The position numbers and the translations under genes were made by a program. Below the pieces are notes generated by a model. That model saw only the letters and a program-made list of their open reading frames with translations. It was not told where the DNA came from and made no database searches. Shown in pieces: positions 19,250 to 28,653 of a stretch of 50,472 nt of DNA (the first letter of the stretch is position 1; each line of letters opens with the position of its first letter). The stretch comes from an uncultured Lachnospiraceae bacterium (GTDB taxonomy: Bacteria; Bacillota; Clostridia; Lachnospirales; Lachnospiraceae): NCBI GenBank assembly GCA_949742505.1, contig CATJPU010000338.1, positions 1-50,472 of the forward strand. Reading direction: 5' to 3'.

Positions 19250-19774
19250 ATGACAGGATTCAAACTATTCGAGCGGCTGCTTGATTCTTATCAATCCAGT
19301 TACGATATAGCGAAACCCTTTGCTATCAACGGGGATGTCTATGATGCGTATGCAAGTTTCCATGTAACCAGTGCCAAGTATGTCCTTATGAAAAGAGCGG
19401 AACTATGGCGGGCTAATTGTTTCGAACATACGTTTTTCCGTTGTACAGAAGCCGTAACCATGGACGATTTAACCTTGTTTCACAGACATGTGACAGATTA
19501 TATTGAGCCGGAGCTCATCCGCAAAGGCAGAAAATATCCGGAAAAAGATCACATGTACACCTACATTACCGGGATTTTTATCTGCGAAAACGGCGTGTCG
19601 GTGCATGTAAAAAGAGAACTACGGAAATACAAATATATGAAAAACTACTTTCTTGGCATCCGGGGATACACCCAGGCAAGACTCCTTGTATTCGATATGA
19701 AGGACCGCAAAATCTTCGGAAACCCGGCGGCAAAGGAACTGGTAAAGGGCTATAACAAGTTAGGAATCATCTGA
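19250..19774 (+). CDS. Conserved-looking hypothetical protein upstream of cstA
   Basis: In-frame ATG at 19250 (MTGFKLFERLLDSYQSSYDI) after AGAGGGAGA; good codon structure; no family recognised. Confidence 0.7.
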   Translation: MTGFKLFERLLDSYQSSYDIAKPFAINGDVYDAYASFHVTSAKYVLMKRAELWRANCFEHTFFRCTEAVTMDDLTLFHRHVTDYIEPELIRKGRKYPEKDHMYTYITGIFICENGVSVHVKRELRKYKYMKNYFLGIRGYTQARLLVFDMKDRKIFGNPAAKELVKGYNKLGII

Positions 19775-19856
19775 CTTGTCTGGCAATAGAACCAATAGGA
19801 AACGGCAAAAATACTTACCATTTCCTATCAGAAAAGAGAATGAGGAGGAATGAACT

Positions 19857-21593
19857 ATGAACAGTATTGCAGTACTTATTATCGGCATTGCAATCCTTGC
19901 CATTGCCTATGTTACATACGGCAGATGGCTTGCAAACCAGTGGGGCGTCGACCCTTCCAGAGAAACACCTTCCCACACAGAACAGGACGGCGTGGACTAT
20001 GTTCCGGCCAAAGCGCCTGTTCTGATGGGACATCACTTTTCATCCATCGCAGGCGCGGGACCGATTAACGGACCCATTCAGGCAGCGGTATTTGGCTGGG
20101 TTCCGGTGCTTTTGTGGGTGTTAATCGGCGGCATATTCTTCGGAGCCGTACACGACTTCGGCGCGTTATTTGCATCCATCCGGAACAAAGGACAGTCCAT
20201 CGGCGAAGTGATCGCAGCAGCGATGGGAACCAAAGCGAAGAAGTTATTTATCATCTTCTCTTACCTGACCCTGATTCTGGTTGTGGCTGCTTTTGCATCC
20301 ATTGTCGCCAATACATTTATGGCGACCTATGACGAAAGCGGAGCCGTAGATATGGCGGCAAGCGCATCCAATGCTACAACCGCTATGATTTCTATTATGT
20401 TTATCGTCATCGCAGTTGTTTTCGGATTCTTTGTATACCGGAAGAATATGGGACTTGGCGTATCTACTGTGATCGGCGTGGCCGCCATCATCCTGTGTAT
20501 GATTGTCGGCCTGAACTGGCACCCCATTTACCTGAGTAATACTACATGGATGATCATTGTCGGGATTTATATTACCGTAGCGTCTGTTACGCCGGTCTGG
20601 ATTCTCTTACAGCCCCGGGACTACTTAAGCTCCTTCCTGCTTTACTTTATGATGATTGTAGCCGTTGTGGGCATTATCGGCGGAGGCATTGCAGGCGGCG
20701 CCCAGATGGATATTCCGGCATTTGCAGGATTCAAAGACACCCTTGCTCCAACCGGAACTTCCTTAGGCTATATGTTCCCCGCACTGTTTGTCACCATTGC
20801 CTGCGGAGCGATTTCCGGTTTCCACTCGCTGGTGGGTTCCGGTACAACCGCAAAGCAGTTAAATAACGAGCGGGACGCGCGTCCCATCGCTTACGGCGGC
20901 ATGTTAATCGAATGCGCGCTGGCAATTATCTCGCTGTGCGCAGTCGGTTACGTATGGTCTGAATACGCCGCCGGCCAGACAGTAACCCCGACCGTTGTAT
21001 TTGCATCCGGTATCTCCCGAATGGTAAGCTCCATTCCGGGACTTGCGGGAACCGAGCATGTGGCATACTCTCTGCTGGTGCTGACCGTTTCCGCCTTCTG
21101 TCTGACCTCTCTGGATACTGCAACCCGGCTTGCCCGTTACATGTTCCAGGAATTCTGGCTTGATCCGGGCCAGTCCGTCGAGGACGCACAAGGCTACAAA
21201 AAAGTCCTTACCAATCCGCTGGTTGCGACCATTGTCACCGTAGCGCTGGGCATCGCCCTGGGCCTCACCGGATATGCCAACGTATGGCCCCTGTTCGGCG
21301 CGGCAAATCAGCTGCTTGCAGCCCTGGGTCTCTTAGCAGTCGCCACCTGGCTTGGCAAGGCAGGACGGAATAATAAAATGTTCTATCTCCCTATGGCATT
21401 TATGCTGGTGGTAACCATTACCTCCCTGTGCTTCACGCTGAAAGCAAATTTCGCAGGAATCGCAGCAGGCGGCGCAGGCGTAACATGGTGCGTAATCCGC
21501 GCCGTAATCGCCGCGCTTCTGATCGTCCTTGCAGTGATACTTGCAATCGACGGAATAAAGACAATGGCGGGGCAGAATAAAAAATCCGCATAG
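19857..21593 (+). CDS. cstA: Carbon starvation protein A (CstA)
   Basis: FSSIAGAGPINGPIQAAVFGWVPVLLWVLIGGIFFGAVHDFGALFASIRNKGQSIGEV; ISGFHSLVGSGTTAKQL. Confidence 0.95.
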   Translation: MNSIAVLIIGIAILAIAYVTYGRWLANQWGVDPSRETPSHTEQDGVDYVPAKAPVLMGHHFSSIAGAGPINGPIQAAVFGWVPVLLWVLIGGIFFGAVHDFGALFASIRNKGQSIGEVIAAAMGTKAKKLFIIFSYLTLILVVAAFASIVANTFMATYDESGAVDMAASASNATTAMISIMFIVIAVVFGFFVYRKNMGLGVSTVIGVAAIILCMIVGLNWHPIYLSNTTWMIIVGIYITVASVTPVWILLQPRDYLSSFLLYFMMIVAVVGIIGGGIAGGAQMDIPAFAGFKDTLAPTGTSLGYMFPALFVTIACGAISGFHSLVGSGTTAKQLNNERDARPIAYGGMLIECALAIISLCAVGYVWSEYAAGQTVTPTVVFASGISRMVSSIPGLAGTEHVAYSLLVLTVSAFCLTSLDTATRLARYMFQEFWLDPGQSVEDAQGYKKVLTNPLVATIVTVALGIALGLTGYANVWPLFGAANQLLAALGLLAVATWLGKAGRNNKMFYLPMAFMLVVTITSLCFTLKANFAGIAAGGAGVTWCVIRAVIAALLIVLAVILAIDGIKTMAGQNKKSA

Positions 21594-21644
21594 CAGAACT
21601 GAAACCATCGAATGCCATATAGATTTTTGGCAGTTACATCAACT

Positions 21645-21676
21645 CGGGGCTGGATTGTATCCAGCCCCGGCTTTTG
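21645..21676 (+). terminator. Rho-independent terminator after cstA
   Basis: CGGGGCTGGATTGTATCCAGCCCCGGCTTTTGTTGTT. Confidence 0.85.
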
Positions 21677-21800
21677 TTGTTATTCAATCTTTTTGTACAA
21701 GCTGCGCCAAATCATTGCCGCCGTATCATAATCCATCTTCGCGCTTCGGGACAACTTGTTATCACACATCTTTTCAGAGATTTTTGTGACGGGCACATAA

Positions 21801-23111
21801 CTACAAAATATCAATATACTCACCCGCCAAAGCCTTATTCATGCTCCGAACCGCACAGAATTTCCCGCACATACTGCAGGTATCGCTGTGATCATCCTCC
21901 GGGCTCCGGCTGTCGCGAACGGCCTTCGCCGTCTCCGAATCCAAAGCACAGGCAAACTGCGCGTCCCAGTCCAGATTCCGGCGCGCTTCAGCCATACGGT
22001 CATCCCTCTCTCTCGCACCCGAAATCCCCTTCGCAATATCCGCCGCATGGGCCGCAATCTTAGACGCGATAATCCCCTGCTTCACATCCTCCACATTCGG
22101 CAGCGCCAAATGCTCTGCCGGCGTAACATAGCACAAAAACGCCGCCCCGTTCATGGCAGCCGCCGCCCCGCCGATGGCGCCGGTAATATGGTCATACCCC
22201 GGCGCAATATCCGTTACCAGAGGCCCCAGCACATAAAAAGGTGCTCCCATACAAATGGTCTGCTGAACCTTCATATTCGCGGCAATCTGGTCAAGGGGCA
22301 CATGCCCCGGTCCCTCCACCATCACCTGAACATCGTGCGCCCAGGCGCGTTTCGTCAATTCTCCCAGCCGTACCAGTTCTTCCATCTGACAGACGTCTGT
22401 GGCGTCTGCCAGACAACCCGGACGGCAGGCGTCCCCCAGGGAAATCGTCACATCATATTCCTCACAAATATCCAGAATTTCATCGTAATATTCATAAAAT
22501 GGATTCTCTTCCCCAGTCATACTCATCCAGGCAAATACAAGACTCCCGCCCCTGCTGACAATATTCATTTTACGCTTATGCTTTCTAATCTGTTCCATGG
22601 TCTTCCTCGTAATCCCGCAGTGCAGCGTCACAAAATCCACGCCGTCCCCGGCATGCATACGAATGACATCCAGAAAATCCTTCGCCGTCAGTTCCGACAA
22701 ATCCCTCTGGTAATGAATCACGCTGTCGTAAACCGGCACTGTACCAATCATGACCGGGCACTCCTTCACAAGCTTCCGGCGAAAGGCCCTCGTATCCCCA
22801 TGGCTGGACAGATCCATAATGGATTCCGCTCCTAACTTCACCGCGCTCATCACCTTTTCCATCTCAATATCATAATCCCTGCAATCTCTGGACACTCCCA
22901 GATTCACATTCACCTTCGTCCTCAGCATACTGCCGACGCCTTCCGGCTCCAGACAGAGATGGTTCTTGTTGGCGCATATAACGGCCTTCCCTTCTCCTAC
23001 CAGTTTCATCAGCGTCTTGACCGGCATATGTTCCTTCCGCGCAACCGTCTCAATCTCCGGCGTCACGATTCCTTTCCTTGCCGCGTTCATCTGTGTCGTG
23101 TAATTTCTCAT
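21801..23111 (-). CDS. thiC: Phosphomethylpyrimidine synthase ThiC
   Basis: [71 protein letters not shown] Fe-S motif. Confidence 0.97.
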   Translation of the reverse strand: MRNYTTQMNAARKGIVTPEIETVARKEHMPVKTLMKLVGEGKAVICANKNHLCLEPEGVGSMLRTKVNVNLGVSRDCRDYDIEMEKVMSAVKLGAESIMDLSSHGDTRAFRRKLVKECPVMIGTVPVYDSVIHYQRDLSELTAKDFLDVIRMHAGDGVDFVTLHCGITRKTMEQIRKHKRKMNIVSRGGSLVFAWMSMTGEENPFYEYYDEILDICEEYDVTISLGDACRPGCLADATDVCQMEELVRLGELTKRAWAHDVQVMVEGPGHVPLDQIAANMKVQQTICMGAPFYVLGPLVTDIAPGYDHITGAIGGAAAAMNGAAFLCYVTPAEHLALPNVEDVKQGIIASKIAAHAADIAKGISGARERDDRMAEARRNLDWDAQFACALDSETAKAVRDSRSPEDDHSDTCSMCGKFCAVRSMNKALAGEYIDIL

Positions 23112-23292
23112 TGCATATTCCTCCTTTTCATCGGGTACGTTCTCCCCAGTCTGCCGCTCCTATCCGGATAATCCCGCTTTACCGTAACTGCTGCTCTCAC
23201 TCAGCGGAGAATGATGTGCTGCCGAAATCATCAAAAACTTTTCCACCCTCTCGAGGGTTTTATCATATAAGGAACGAAAGTTTCCTTTATAA

Positions 23293-23322
23293 TAAAAAAA
23301 GAGACGCTCATAGGGCATCTCT
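23293..23322 (-). terminator. Intrinsic terminator, expression platform of the TPP riboswitch
   Basis: Minus strand AGAGATGCCCTATGAGCGTCTCTTTTTTT between the aptamer and thiC. Confidence 0.85.
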
Positions 23323-23346
23323 TAAAATCATACGCAAACATCGCTG

Positions 23347-23443
23347 CTTCACTTTCTCCCTACGTTGGCATTATCCAAATCAGGTTACGGGTCGAAGCAA
23401 ATCAGCTTCCTCTCAGCCGGCTTTCCCGCCAGCTCCCCGGTAA
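23347..23443 (-). ncRNA. TPP riboswitch (THI element)
   Basis: Minus strand TACCGGGGAGCTGGCGGGAAAGCCGGCTGAGAGGAAGC...GACCCGTAACCTGATTTGGATAATGCCAACGTAGGGA: CTGAGAG, ACCTGAT, GGATAATGCCAACGTAGGGA are the conserved blocks. Confidence 0.96.
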
Positions 23444-23520
23444 CAATATAACATGAAACAAATATATTATAGACTTTTTTTCAACTATTTACAAGATTAA
23501 GATTTCTTAAATTACACACC

Positions 23521-24288
23521 TTATTCGCTAATATGCAATTCATTCTTTTTTCTTGTACTGCAGGCTTTTTTCAAAGTCTTAGCCCCCATAGTCAGAACCA
23601 GTTTATTCACCTTTCTCGCCCGATTCGGACAAATGCCGACGCACCGCATACAGGAAATACAGATTTTCTTATCCGTTTTATTCGGCTCATTTTCCGGAAT
23701 CGCTCCCACAGGACAGGAAACCGCACAAACACCGCATTTGCTGCAGGACTTCCCGGCTTCCGGCTTCATCGGAACGCCGCCAAAGCTCCTGTAAGGTTTA
23801 TTTCCCGGCACATCCGTCCTGTCTAATCTGCATTCCTCCAGCTTCTCACGAACAATTATTCCATATTCTTCCAGTTCCTTTTCGTCTGCCTGATCCGGTC
23901 TTCCCGAAGCAAACTGCCGCATAATCGAATGCTCTGCAACAGCCGCCACTCCCGCCGCAGGTACAAAGCCTGCCTCCGCAAGCGTATCATACAGCTCCAG
24001 CATGGTGTCTTCGTATGCCCGATTTCCATATACTACCATAAGAATTACTCTGGCGCCGTTTCCCTTCATCGCCGCTAATCTCCTGACAGCTGCCTCCGGT
24101 ACTCTCCCTCCATAGGAAGGTACTGCAGCCAGGCAAATATCGTCCGCGGAAAACACTGCCCCAGAAAAATCCCTCCTCCGCTCTGTCAGATCAATCACAT
24201 TCTGTTCTTCTTTCCAGTTTTTCAGAAACAAATCTGCCGCCCGTTTTGTTCCCCCGGTGGGACTGAATACAATATAATTTAGTTTCAT
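23521..24288 (-). CDS. EFR1-type flavodoxin/2x[4Fe-4S] ferredoxin fusion protein
   Basis: MKLNYIVFSPTGGTKRAAD (flavodoxin loop), CSKCGVCAVSCPVGAIP and CISCMRCVGICPNRAR. Confidence 0.92.
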   Translation of the reverse strand: MKLNYIVFSPTGGTKRAADLFLKNWKEEQNVIDLTERRRDFSGAVFSADDICLAAVPSYGGRVPEAAVRRLAAMKGNGARVILMVVYGNRAYEDTMLELYDTLAEAGFVPAAGVAAVAEHSIMRQFASGRPDQADEKELEEYGIIVREKLEECRLDRTDVPGNKPYRSFGGVPMKPEAGKSCSKCGVCAVSCPVGAIPENEPNKTDKKICISCMRCVGICPNRARKVNKLVLTMGAKTLKKACSTRKKNELHISE

Positions 24289-24310
24289 TCTTCAACACCT
24301 CTTTCTGCCT

Positions 24311-24326
24311 TTTTCAAACACGCTCT
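24311..24326 (-). repeat. 16-bp dispersed repeat AGAGCGTGTTTGAAAA (minus orientation)
   Basis: Exact reverse complement of 33315-33330; near match at 156-171. Confidence 0.5.
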
Positions 24327-24578
24327 CTTTTCTCCTTCCCCTTAAGGAAAAATCTCCTTTGAGCACTGCAGAAACCAGGTCAGATTATTTCTGGCAATAT
24401 GACATGCAAGCGTCTTTATAACAAAATAATGATAATTAATATCCATCTGACAGTCCTTTCTGTTCCTGCATGAATGATATCGAATAAAAACATGCCAATT
24501 CCCGAGAAAATGAATCCACATGCTTTTTATTATGTAGGACAAACTTGTCACTCCCCATGTCTCAGCATCTGCCTGTCT

Positions 24579-25196
24579 CTACCGGATAAAATTGGTCCGC
24601 TGAACCGGCTCTTTTTCCGGAAGCCCAAAAGCATCTTTTCCGAGCGCGATACTTTTCATAAGAAACGCCATATTTTTCGCTAATGTACGCATACTTTGCA
24701 GTCCTTCCAAATCCTGTTCTGCCTCTCCATGCAGTCTTCCATGAATACTATTCCAGTACTGTCCCGAAGCCACCGGCATACCCGAAATCGTAAAGAACTT
24801 ATTCAACTCATCAAAAGTCGAGGATAAGCCGCCCCTCCGCGCAGCAACCACGCTGGCGCCTGCCTTCATCGTCTTGTCAAAATGCGTGCTGTAAAAGAGC
24901 CTGGTCAGAAATGCAATCAGCGTTGCATTTGCCGATGCATAATAAACCGGACTTCCAACCACCAGACCATCGCAGGCTTCAAACTGAGCGGCAGCCTCAT
25001 TTACCATATCATCAAATACGCATCTGCCCTTCTCCATACAACTGCCGCAGCCAATGCATCCTCGGATCGGCTTATTTCCAACATGCAGAATCTGAACCTC
25101 AATTCCTTCCTGCTCAAAAATCTTCTCCATCTCATGCAGCGCAATATAGGTATTCCCCTTTGACTGAGGACTGCCGTTAATCATCAGAACTTTCAT
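24579..25196 (-). CDS. Flavodoxin-family NAD(P)H-dependent FMN reductase-like protein
   Basis: MKVLMINGSPQSKGNTYIALHEM...GCIGCGSCMEKGRCVFDDMV...DGLVVGSPVYYASANATLIAFLTRLFY. Confidence 0.9.
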   Translation of the reverse strand: MKVLMINGSPQSKGNTYIALHEMEKIFEQEGIEVQILHVGNKPIRGCIGCGSCMEKGRCVFDDMVNEAAAQFEACDGLVVGSPVYYASANATLIAFLTRLFYSTHFDKTMKAGASVVAARRGGLSSTFDELNKFFTISGMPVASGQYWNSIHGRLHGEAEQDLEGLQSMRTLAKNMAFLMKSIALGKDAFGLPEKEPVQRTNFIR

Positions 25197-25474
25197 TTCT
25201 CCACAACCTTTCTTTTTCATTCATTTCATCTTTTTATTATATTCTGAACATATCCAGAATTGCAATAGTATCATTCACATTCTTTCCCGAGACACTTCCC
25301 TGATGTTACTGTTCACTCCGTTACACAGCAGCCTTCGCAAATCCATTTTACATTCACACACTGCCTGTTCTCCGGCCAGTACAGCCGACATTACATACCT
25401 TTCCTGTTATATGCAGGTTTTCGTAAGGACTCATATAAAAAACGCAGACGCATCAGACTGTGCCGAATCTATTT

Positions 25475-26071
25475 CTATATGTACCGCTTCACCTGATTCA
25501 ACAGGCGAAGTCTCTTCGCACACTGCAGCAGCTGATCTGCCGACGGATTCCGTTTTCTATAACACTCAATGATATAGGCGAAGATATCCTCCTCCAGCTC
25601 AGCCCGAAAACGAACGGCGTCGCAAACACTTCTCTCTATATCATAGACCCTGTATCTCCCATGCCCGGTTTCCAGCGTAATCTGATATTCCGGGAACAAA
25701 CGCTCGGAATAATAATGTCTGGATACCGGGAAATTCATCTGAATTCTGCGTCTGTCGCTGCGCCTTGTAGCTACAGACAATCTGACCGGCTCCTTGTCAA
25801 TCAATCCGAGATAATAGCAGGCGCTGTCCGCACAAATCACAGCCTCCGGATCACTAAAGCTTACCTCAAGCGCCTTGTAATCCCAGGGCTTTGGAAAACG
25901 ATAACACTGAAACCAGTAATGTCCATGACAGATCCGTTCTAACATCTCAATCTGGGTAAACACCCCAATCTGACGATTCGTAATTCCTTCCCGCAAAAGC
26001 TCCTCTGTGCTGATATAGCCTTTATATTTTCTAGATAATTTTTCAATCTTAATAACTGTTTCCCTCAGCAT
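25475..26071 (-). CDS. AbiEi-like (type IV toxin-antitoxin antitoxin family) protein
   Basis: GYISTEELLREGITNRQIGVFTQIEMLERICHGHYWF is an AbiEi-type wHTH; YRVYDIERSVCDAVRFRAELEEDIFAYIIECYRKR matches the AbiEi C-terminal pattern. Confidence 0.75.
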   Translation of the reverse strand: MLRETVIKIEKLSRKYKGYISTEELLREGITNRQIGVFTQIEMLERICHGHYWFQCYRFPKPWDYKALEVSFSDPEAVICADSACYYLGLIDKEPVRLSVATRRSDRRRIQMNFPVSRHYYSERLFPEYQITLETGHGRYRVYDIERSVCDAVRFRAELEEDIFAYIIECYRKRNPSADQLLQCAKRLRLLNQVKRYI

Positions 26072-26089
26072 AAAAATTCCTGTTCACCA

Positions 26090-26386
26090 TCATTGCATAT
26101 CAAGCATTCTTAATGTGTCTGCAACTTCCTTTGGGCTGCATCCTATTTCTTCCTTAACGGAATCATATTTCACAGCAATATGTCCCAAAACTTTATTAGA
26201 CATGTCAATAAACGTACACCTTACATATTCACTAATTTCTCCACGATCCAACAACTTCTCAAGTTTTTTTGTCTGCTCATACTCCTGTTTTAATATTTCA
26301 AATTTGTTCTTATCTTTCTCATACTCATCAAACCGCTCTTCATGAGAAAAATATAGAAAGCTCCTCCCTTTTATATATTCTACCAT
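26090..26386 (-). CDS. Small hypothetical protein upstream of the AbiEi-like gene
   Basis: Same strand, 18-bp gap; lysine/glutamate-rich 98-aa ORF. Confidence 0.5.
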   Translation of the reverse strand: MVEYIKGRSFLYFSHEERFDEYEKDKNKFEILKQEYEQTKKLEKLLDRGEISEYVRCTFIDMSNKVLGHIAVKYDSVKEEIGCSPKEVADTLRMLDMQ

Positions 26387-26559
26387 GTGTCTAACATTTA
26401 CTCAATCAAATTAAACTCTTTTCAATTCCGCATTGTTACATATTTTACAGCTCAAGGTTATCTGTCCTGTTATTTGCGTATGAAAAATGACGGCGCACAT
26501 TCTATTTGCACCGTCATAATATCATTCTCTTTCTACATGGTTCTCCAGGGAACCTTCCC

Positions 26560-27030
26560 TTAACACAGTACAATGATCTTTTCCGGAGTCGTCTGAGGCG
26601 GGATACTTCTGGTTGTCGCCGAATAATACACTAACAGCATCCGGTCTCCGAGACCGCAGGTAAACATCTGTCCGTTTATCGTCCGTACAACTGTATTTCT
26701 CCCCACATTTAACTGCAAAGAATTATCTGCCGCAACCAGATTTCCATCAAAATAATTCAGCGCAATCTGCTCATTCCTGCCAAGTACGGTAATCATCACA
26801 GCCTGATACTGTGGCGGGAAGATAAGGGGCACTGGGAGCGTACTGTCATAAAACGCCGCTACCCGCATCCCTCGCCGGAGCATTCTGCTGTTAATTACCT
26901 GAGTGTCTGAAGTAAGAAAGAAATTCACAACACCGTCTTCCGTACGGAGCGCAATCATCCGATTGCAGCAGTCATTCCCCGATATATTCACAATTGTGCC
27001 AGTAACCGGAATCAAATCTGAATAATTCAT
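26560..27030 (-). CDS. Hypothetical beta-rich protein with internally duplicated halves
   Basis: VTGTIVNISGNDCCNRMIALRTEDGVVNFFLTSDTQVI; RGMRVAAFYDSTLPVPLIFPPQYQAVMITVL resembles LGDRMLLVYYSATTRSIPPQTTPEKIIVLC. Confidence 0.65.
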   Translation of the reverse strand: MNYSDLIPVTGTIVNISGNDCCNRMIALRTEDGVVNFFLTSDTQVINSRMLRRGMRVAAFYDSTLPVPLIFPPQYQAVMITVLGRNEQIALNYFDGNLVAADNSLQLNVGRNTVVRTINGQMFTCGLGDRMLLVYYSATTRSIPPQTTPEKIIVLC

Positions 27031-27121
27031 ACATCCACCATTGCGGTATCTTCATCATTCTGCCGCAATATCCTTTTTCTTTTAACTTATGATTCCCCAC
27101 GAAAAGCGTTCGTTATTTTCC

Positions 27122-27463
27122 CTATTTCCTACAGATTGTATTTCCCAATACACACATGACGATGCAGTCCAGCAAAACTACAATTCCAAAGATGTGAGCC
27201 GAAGCTGCCGGAAGCACATCCTCAAATCTCTCCATAATCATAAGCAGAACCGTAATAAGCGCCATGCCGCCTCCCATAACCCTGCACAGCTTCTTCTCGT
27301 CATATTCCCTCTTTTCTTTCTCAGAAGCAGTATTATATCCTGCCAGAAGCCATGCTCCTTTTCCCATCAGGAGAATAACTGACAGCGCCGCGAACAAAAC
27401 AATTACAACGTACAACAGCCAGTCCGGTCCGGTAGAAACATCTGCCAGTGTTTTTTCCTTCAT
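27122..27463 (-). CDS. DUF3784-like small membrane protein
   Basis: GKGAWLLAGYNTASEKEKREYDEKKLCRVMGGGMALITVLL is typical of DUF3784. Confidence 0.8.
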   Translation of the reverse strand: MKEKTLADVSTGPDWLLYVVIVLFAALSVILLMGKGAWLLAGYNTASEKEKREYDEKKLCRVMGGGMALITVLLMIMERFEDVLPAASAHIFGIVVLLDCIVMCVLGNTICRK

Positions 27464-27483
27464 TCTCGCACCACGATTCTAAA

Positions 27484-27515
27484 TTCTTTCCATCCGCACA
27501 GGTGGAATTCTTTTG
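27484..27515. repeat. Partial copy of dispersed repeat (reverse complement AATTCCACCTGTGCGGATGG)
   Basis: Matches AATTCCACCTGTGTGG at 8024 and CTGTGCGGATGG in the 2230-2273 copy (opposite strand). Confidence 0.5.
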
Positions 27516-27535
27516 AAATACTAAGGAGCATTATA

Positions 27536-27682
27536 CTACACGCAGGGAACATTTACAATTCCCAAAATCGACTTGCTGACACGCTCAGTTATTCCGGCAT
27601 AGGTTTTCTCCCGCATCAGTTCAAATAAAGCTTCTTCTATCATTTTTGCGGACCGTTCCCGCTGCTTTTGATGTCCGTTCAT
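27536..27682 (-). pseudogene. Truncated TetR-family regulator, N-terminal fragment
   Basis: Not in the ORF track; translating the minus strand from ATG 27682 gives MNGHQKQRERSAKMIEEALFELMREKTYAGITERVSKSILGIVNVPCV*, a TetR-like HTH start cut off after about 30 residues. Confidence 0.6.
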
Positions 27683-27821
27683 CCCTCTTTCCCTCCGAAA
27701 TGTGGCCCAAAATTCAATTTTTGTAGCACATTGTCTCCATATCTTGTTTTTTGTATATAACCAGTATATGATAATACAAGAAATGACACAAGTGTAACAT
27801 TTTTATGTTCAGGAGGTTGTT

Positions 27822-27923
27822 ATGAATCATACAGTAGTAATCTACGAATCAAAATATAGTTCAACCAGACGTTATGCAGAATGGATTGGCAAGGCGCTGG
27901 TTAACTACTGCCGGTCTCTTTAA
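27822..27923 (+). pseudogene. Truncated flavodoxin, N-terminal 33 residues
   Basis: AGGAGG then ATG: MNHTVVIYESKYSSTRRYAEWIGKALVNYCRSL*; flavodoxin FMN-binding start YxSKYxSTxxYAEWI. Confidence 0.75.
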
Positions 27924-28313
27924 CTATACCGTTATTATGCAACGCTGCACCAGCCGGGTTGATGGACTGACGTCCGGCAAAGAGTATCCTGATACAATAC
28001 ATGCCGTGCACTCTGCTGCCGGGACTGCCAGCCACACTCCGATAATTCCCAGGAGCTTCGGGAGAATCAGGATTGCCGCCGCAAGCAGCACGAACGTTCT
28101 CACAAATGACAGAAACGCCGCCGCTTCCGTCATCTGTCTGCGAAGCATATAATCATGGAGCGTCATTCCCGTAATCTCCGTAAACATCCTGTGCAAATGA
28201 TATTTTGAATAATGCACAGCCCCAGCCACCCGCTCAAAGTCCATTTTTTCATCCAAATGCGCTTCCATATAAGCAATTGCACGCTCAATCATAGAAATAT
28301 CCTGCAAACCCAT
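27924..28313 (-). pseudogene. Chimeric ORF: AraC-family HTH N-terminus joined to a MATE-transporter-like C-terminal fragment
   Basis: MIERAIAYMEAHLDEKMDFERVAGAVHYSKYHLHRMFTEITGMTLHDYMLRRQMTEAA (AraC) followed directly by FVRTFVLLAAAILILPKLLGIIGVWLAVPAAECTACIV (membrane transporter end). Confidence 0.7.
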
Positions 28314-28429
28314 TCTTACATCCCTCCTCCCGGAAAATCATAACACAAGATCCCGCAGAAGATTTTATGATTCTTGCGGAATCAGGAAAATCTCTGAAAT
28401 ACATTTTTTGTTCCGACGGCAATCTGGTA

Positions 28430-28633
28430 CTATGTCAAGAAAAAGTACAAGTTAAACGTGGACTTTTTTGCAGCAAAAGACATACCAAACCTCCTTGGCC
28501 TGCCGATATATGTCAATCTTCTGTTCGTATCTATCATCTCATTAACCAGACCAATCAGTCCGCTTTTATCCACATAGATATCATTCCGTATCCCTGCAAA
28601 TCCACTGTTCCCAGGATTCAAATATACTCCCAT
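28430..28633 (-). pseudogene. N-terminal remnant of an AAA-ATPase-like/PD-(D/E)XK family protein
   Basis: MGVYLNPGNSGFAGIRNDIYVDKSGLIGLVNEMIDTNRRLTYIGRPRRFGMSFAA: family start is intact, then lost at the P-loop (RPRRFGKS expected, RPRRFGMS seen). Confidence 0.75.
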
Positions 28634-28653
28634 AAATTACCCCTCTGTCCTGT

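Noticed and set aside
21888-22835. Plus-strand 315-aa ORF
   Set aside because: Fully antisense to thiC; Arg/His/Pro-rich composition typical of a shadow ORF.
23245-23270. ACCCTC/GAGGGT short hairpin after the TPP terminator
   Set aside because: Only six base pairs; could be incidental and the riboswitch platform is already explained by the upstream terminator.
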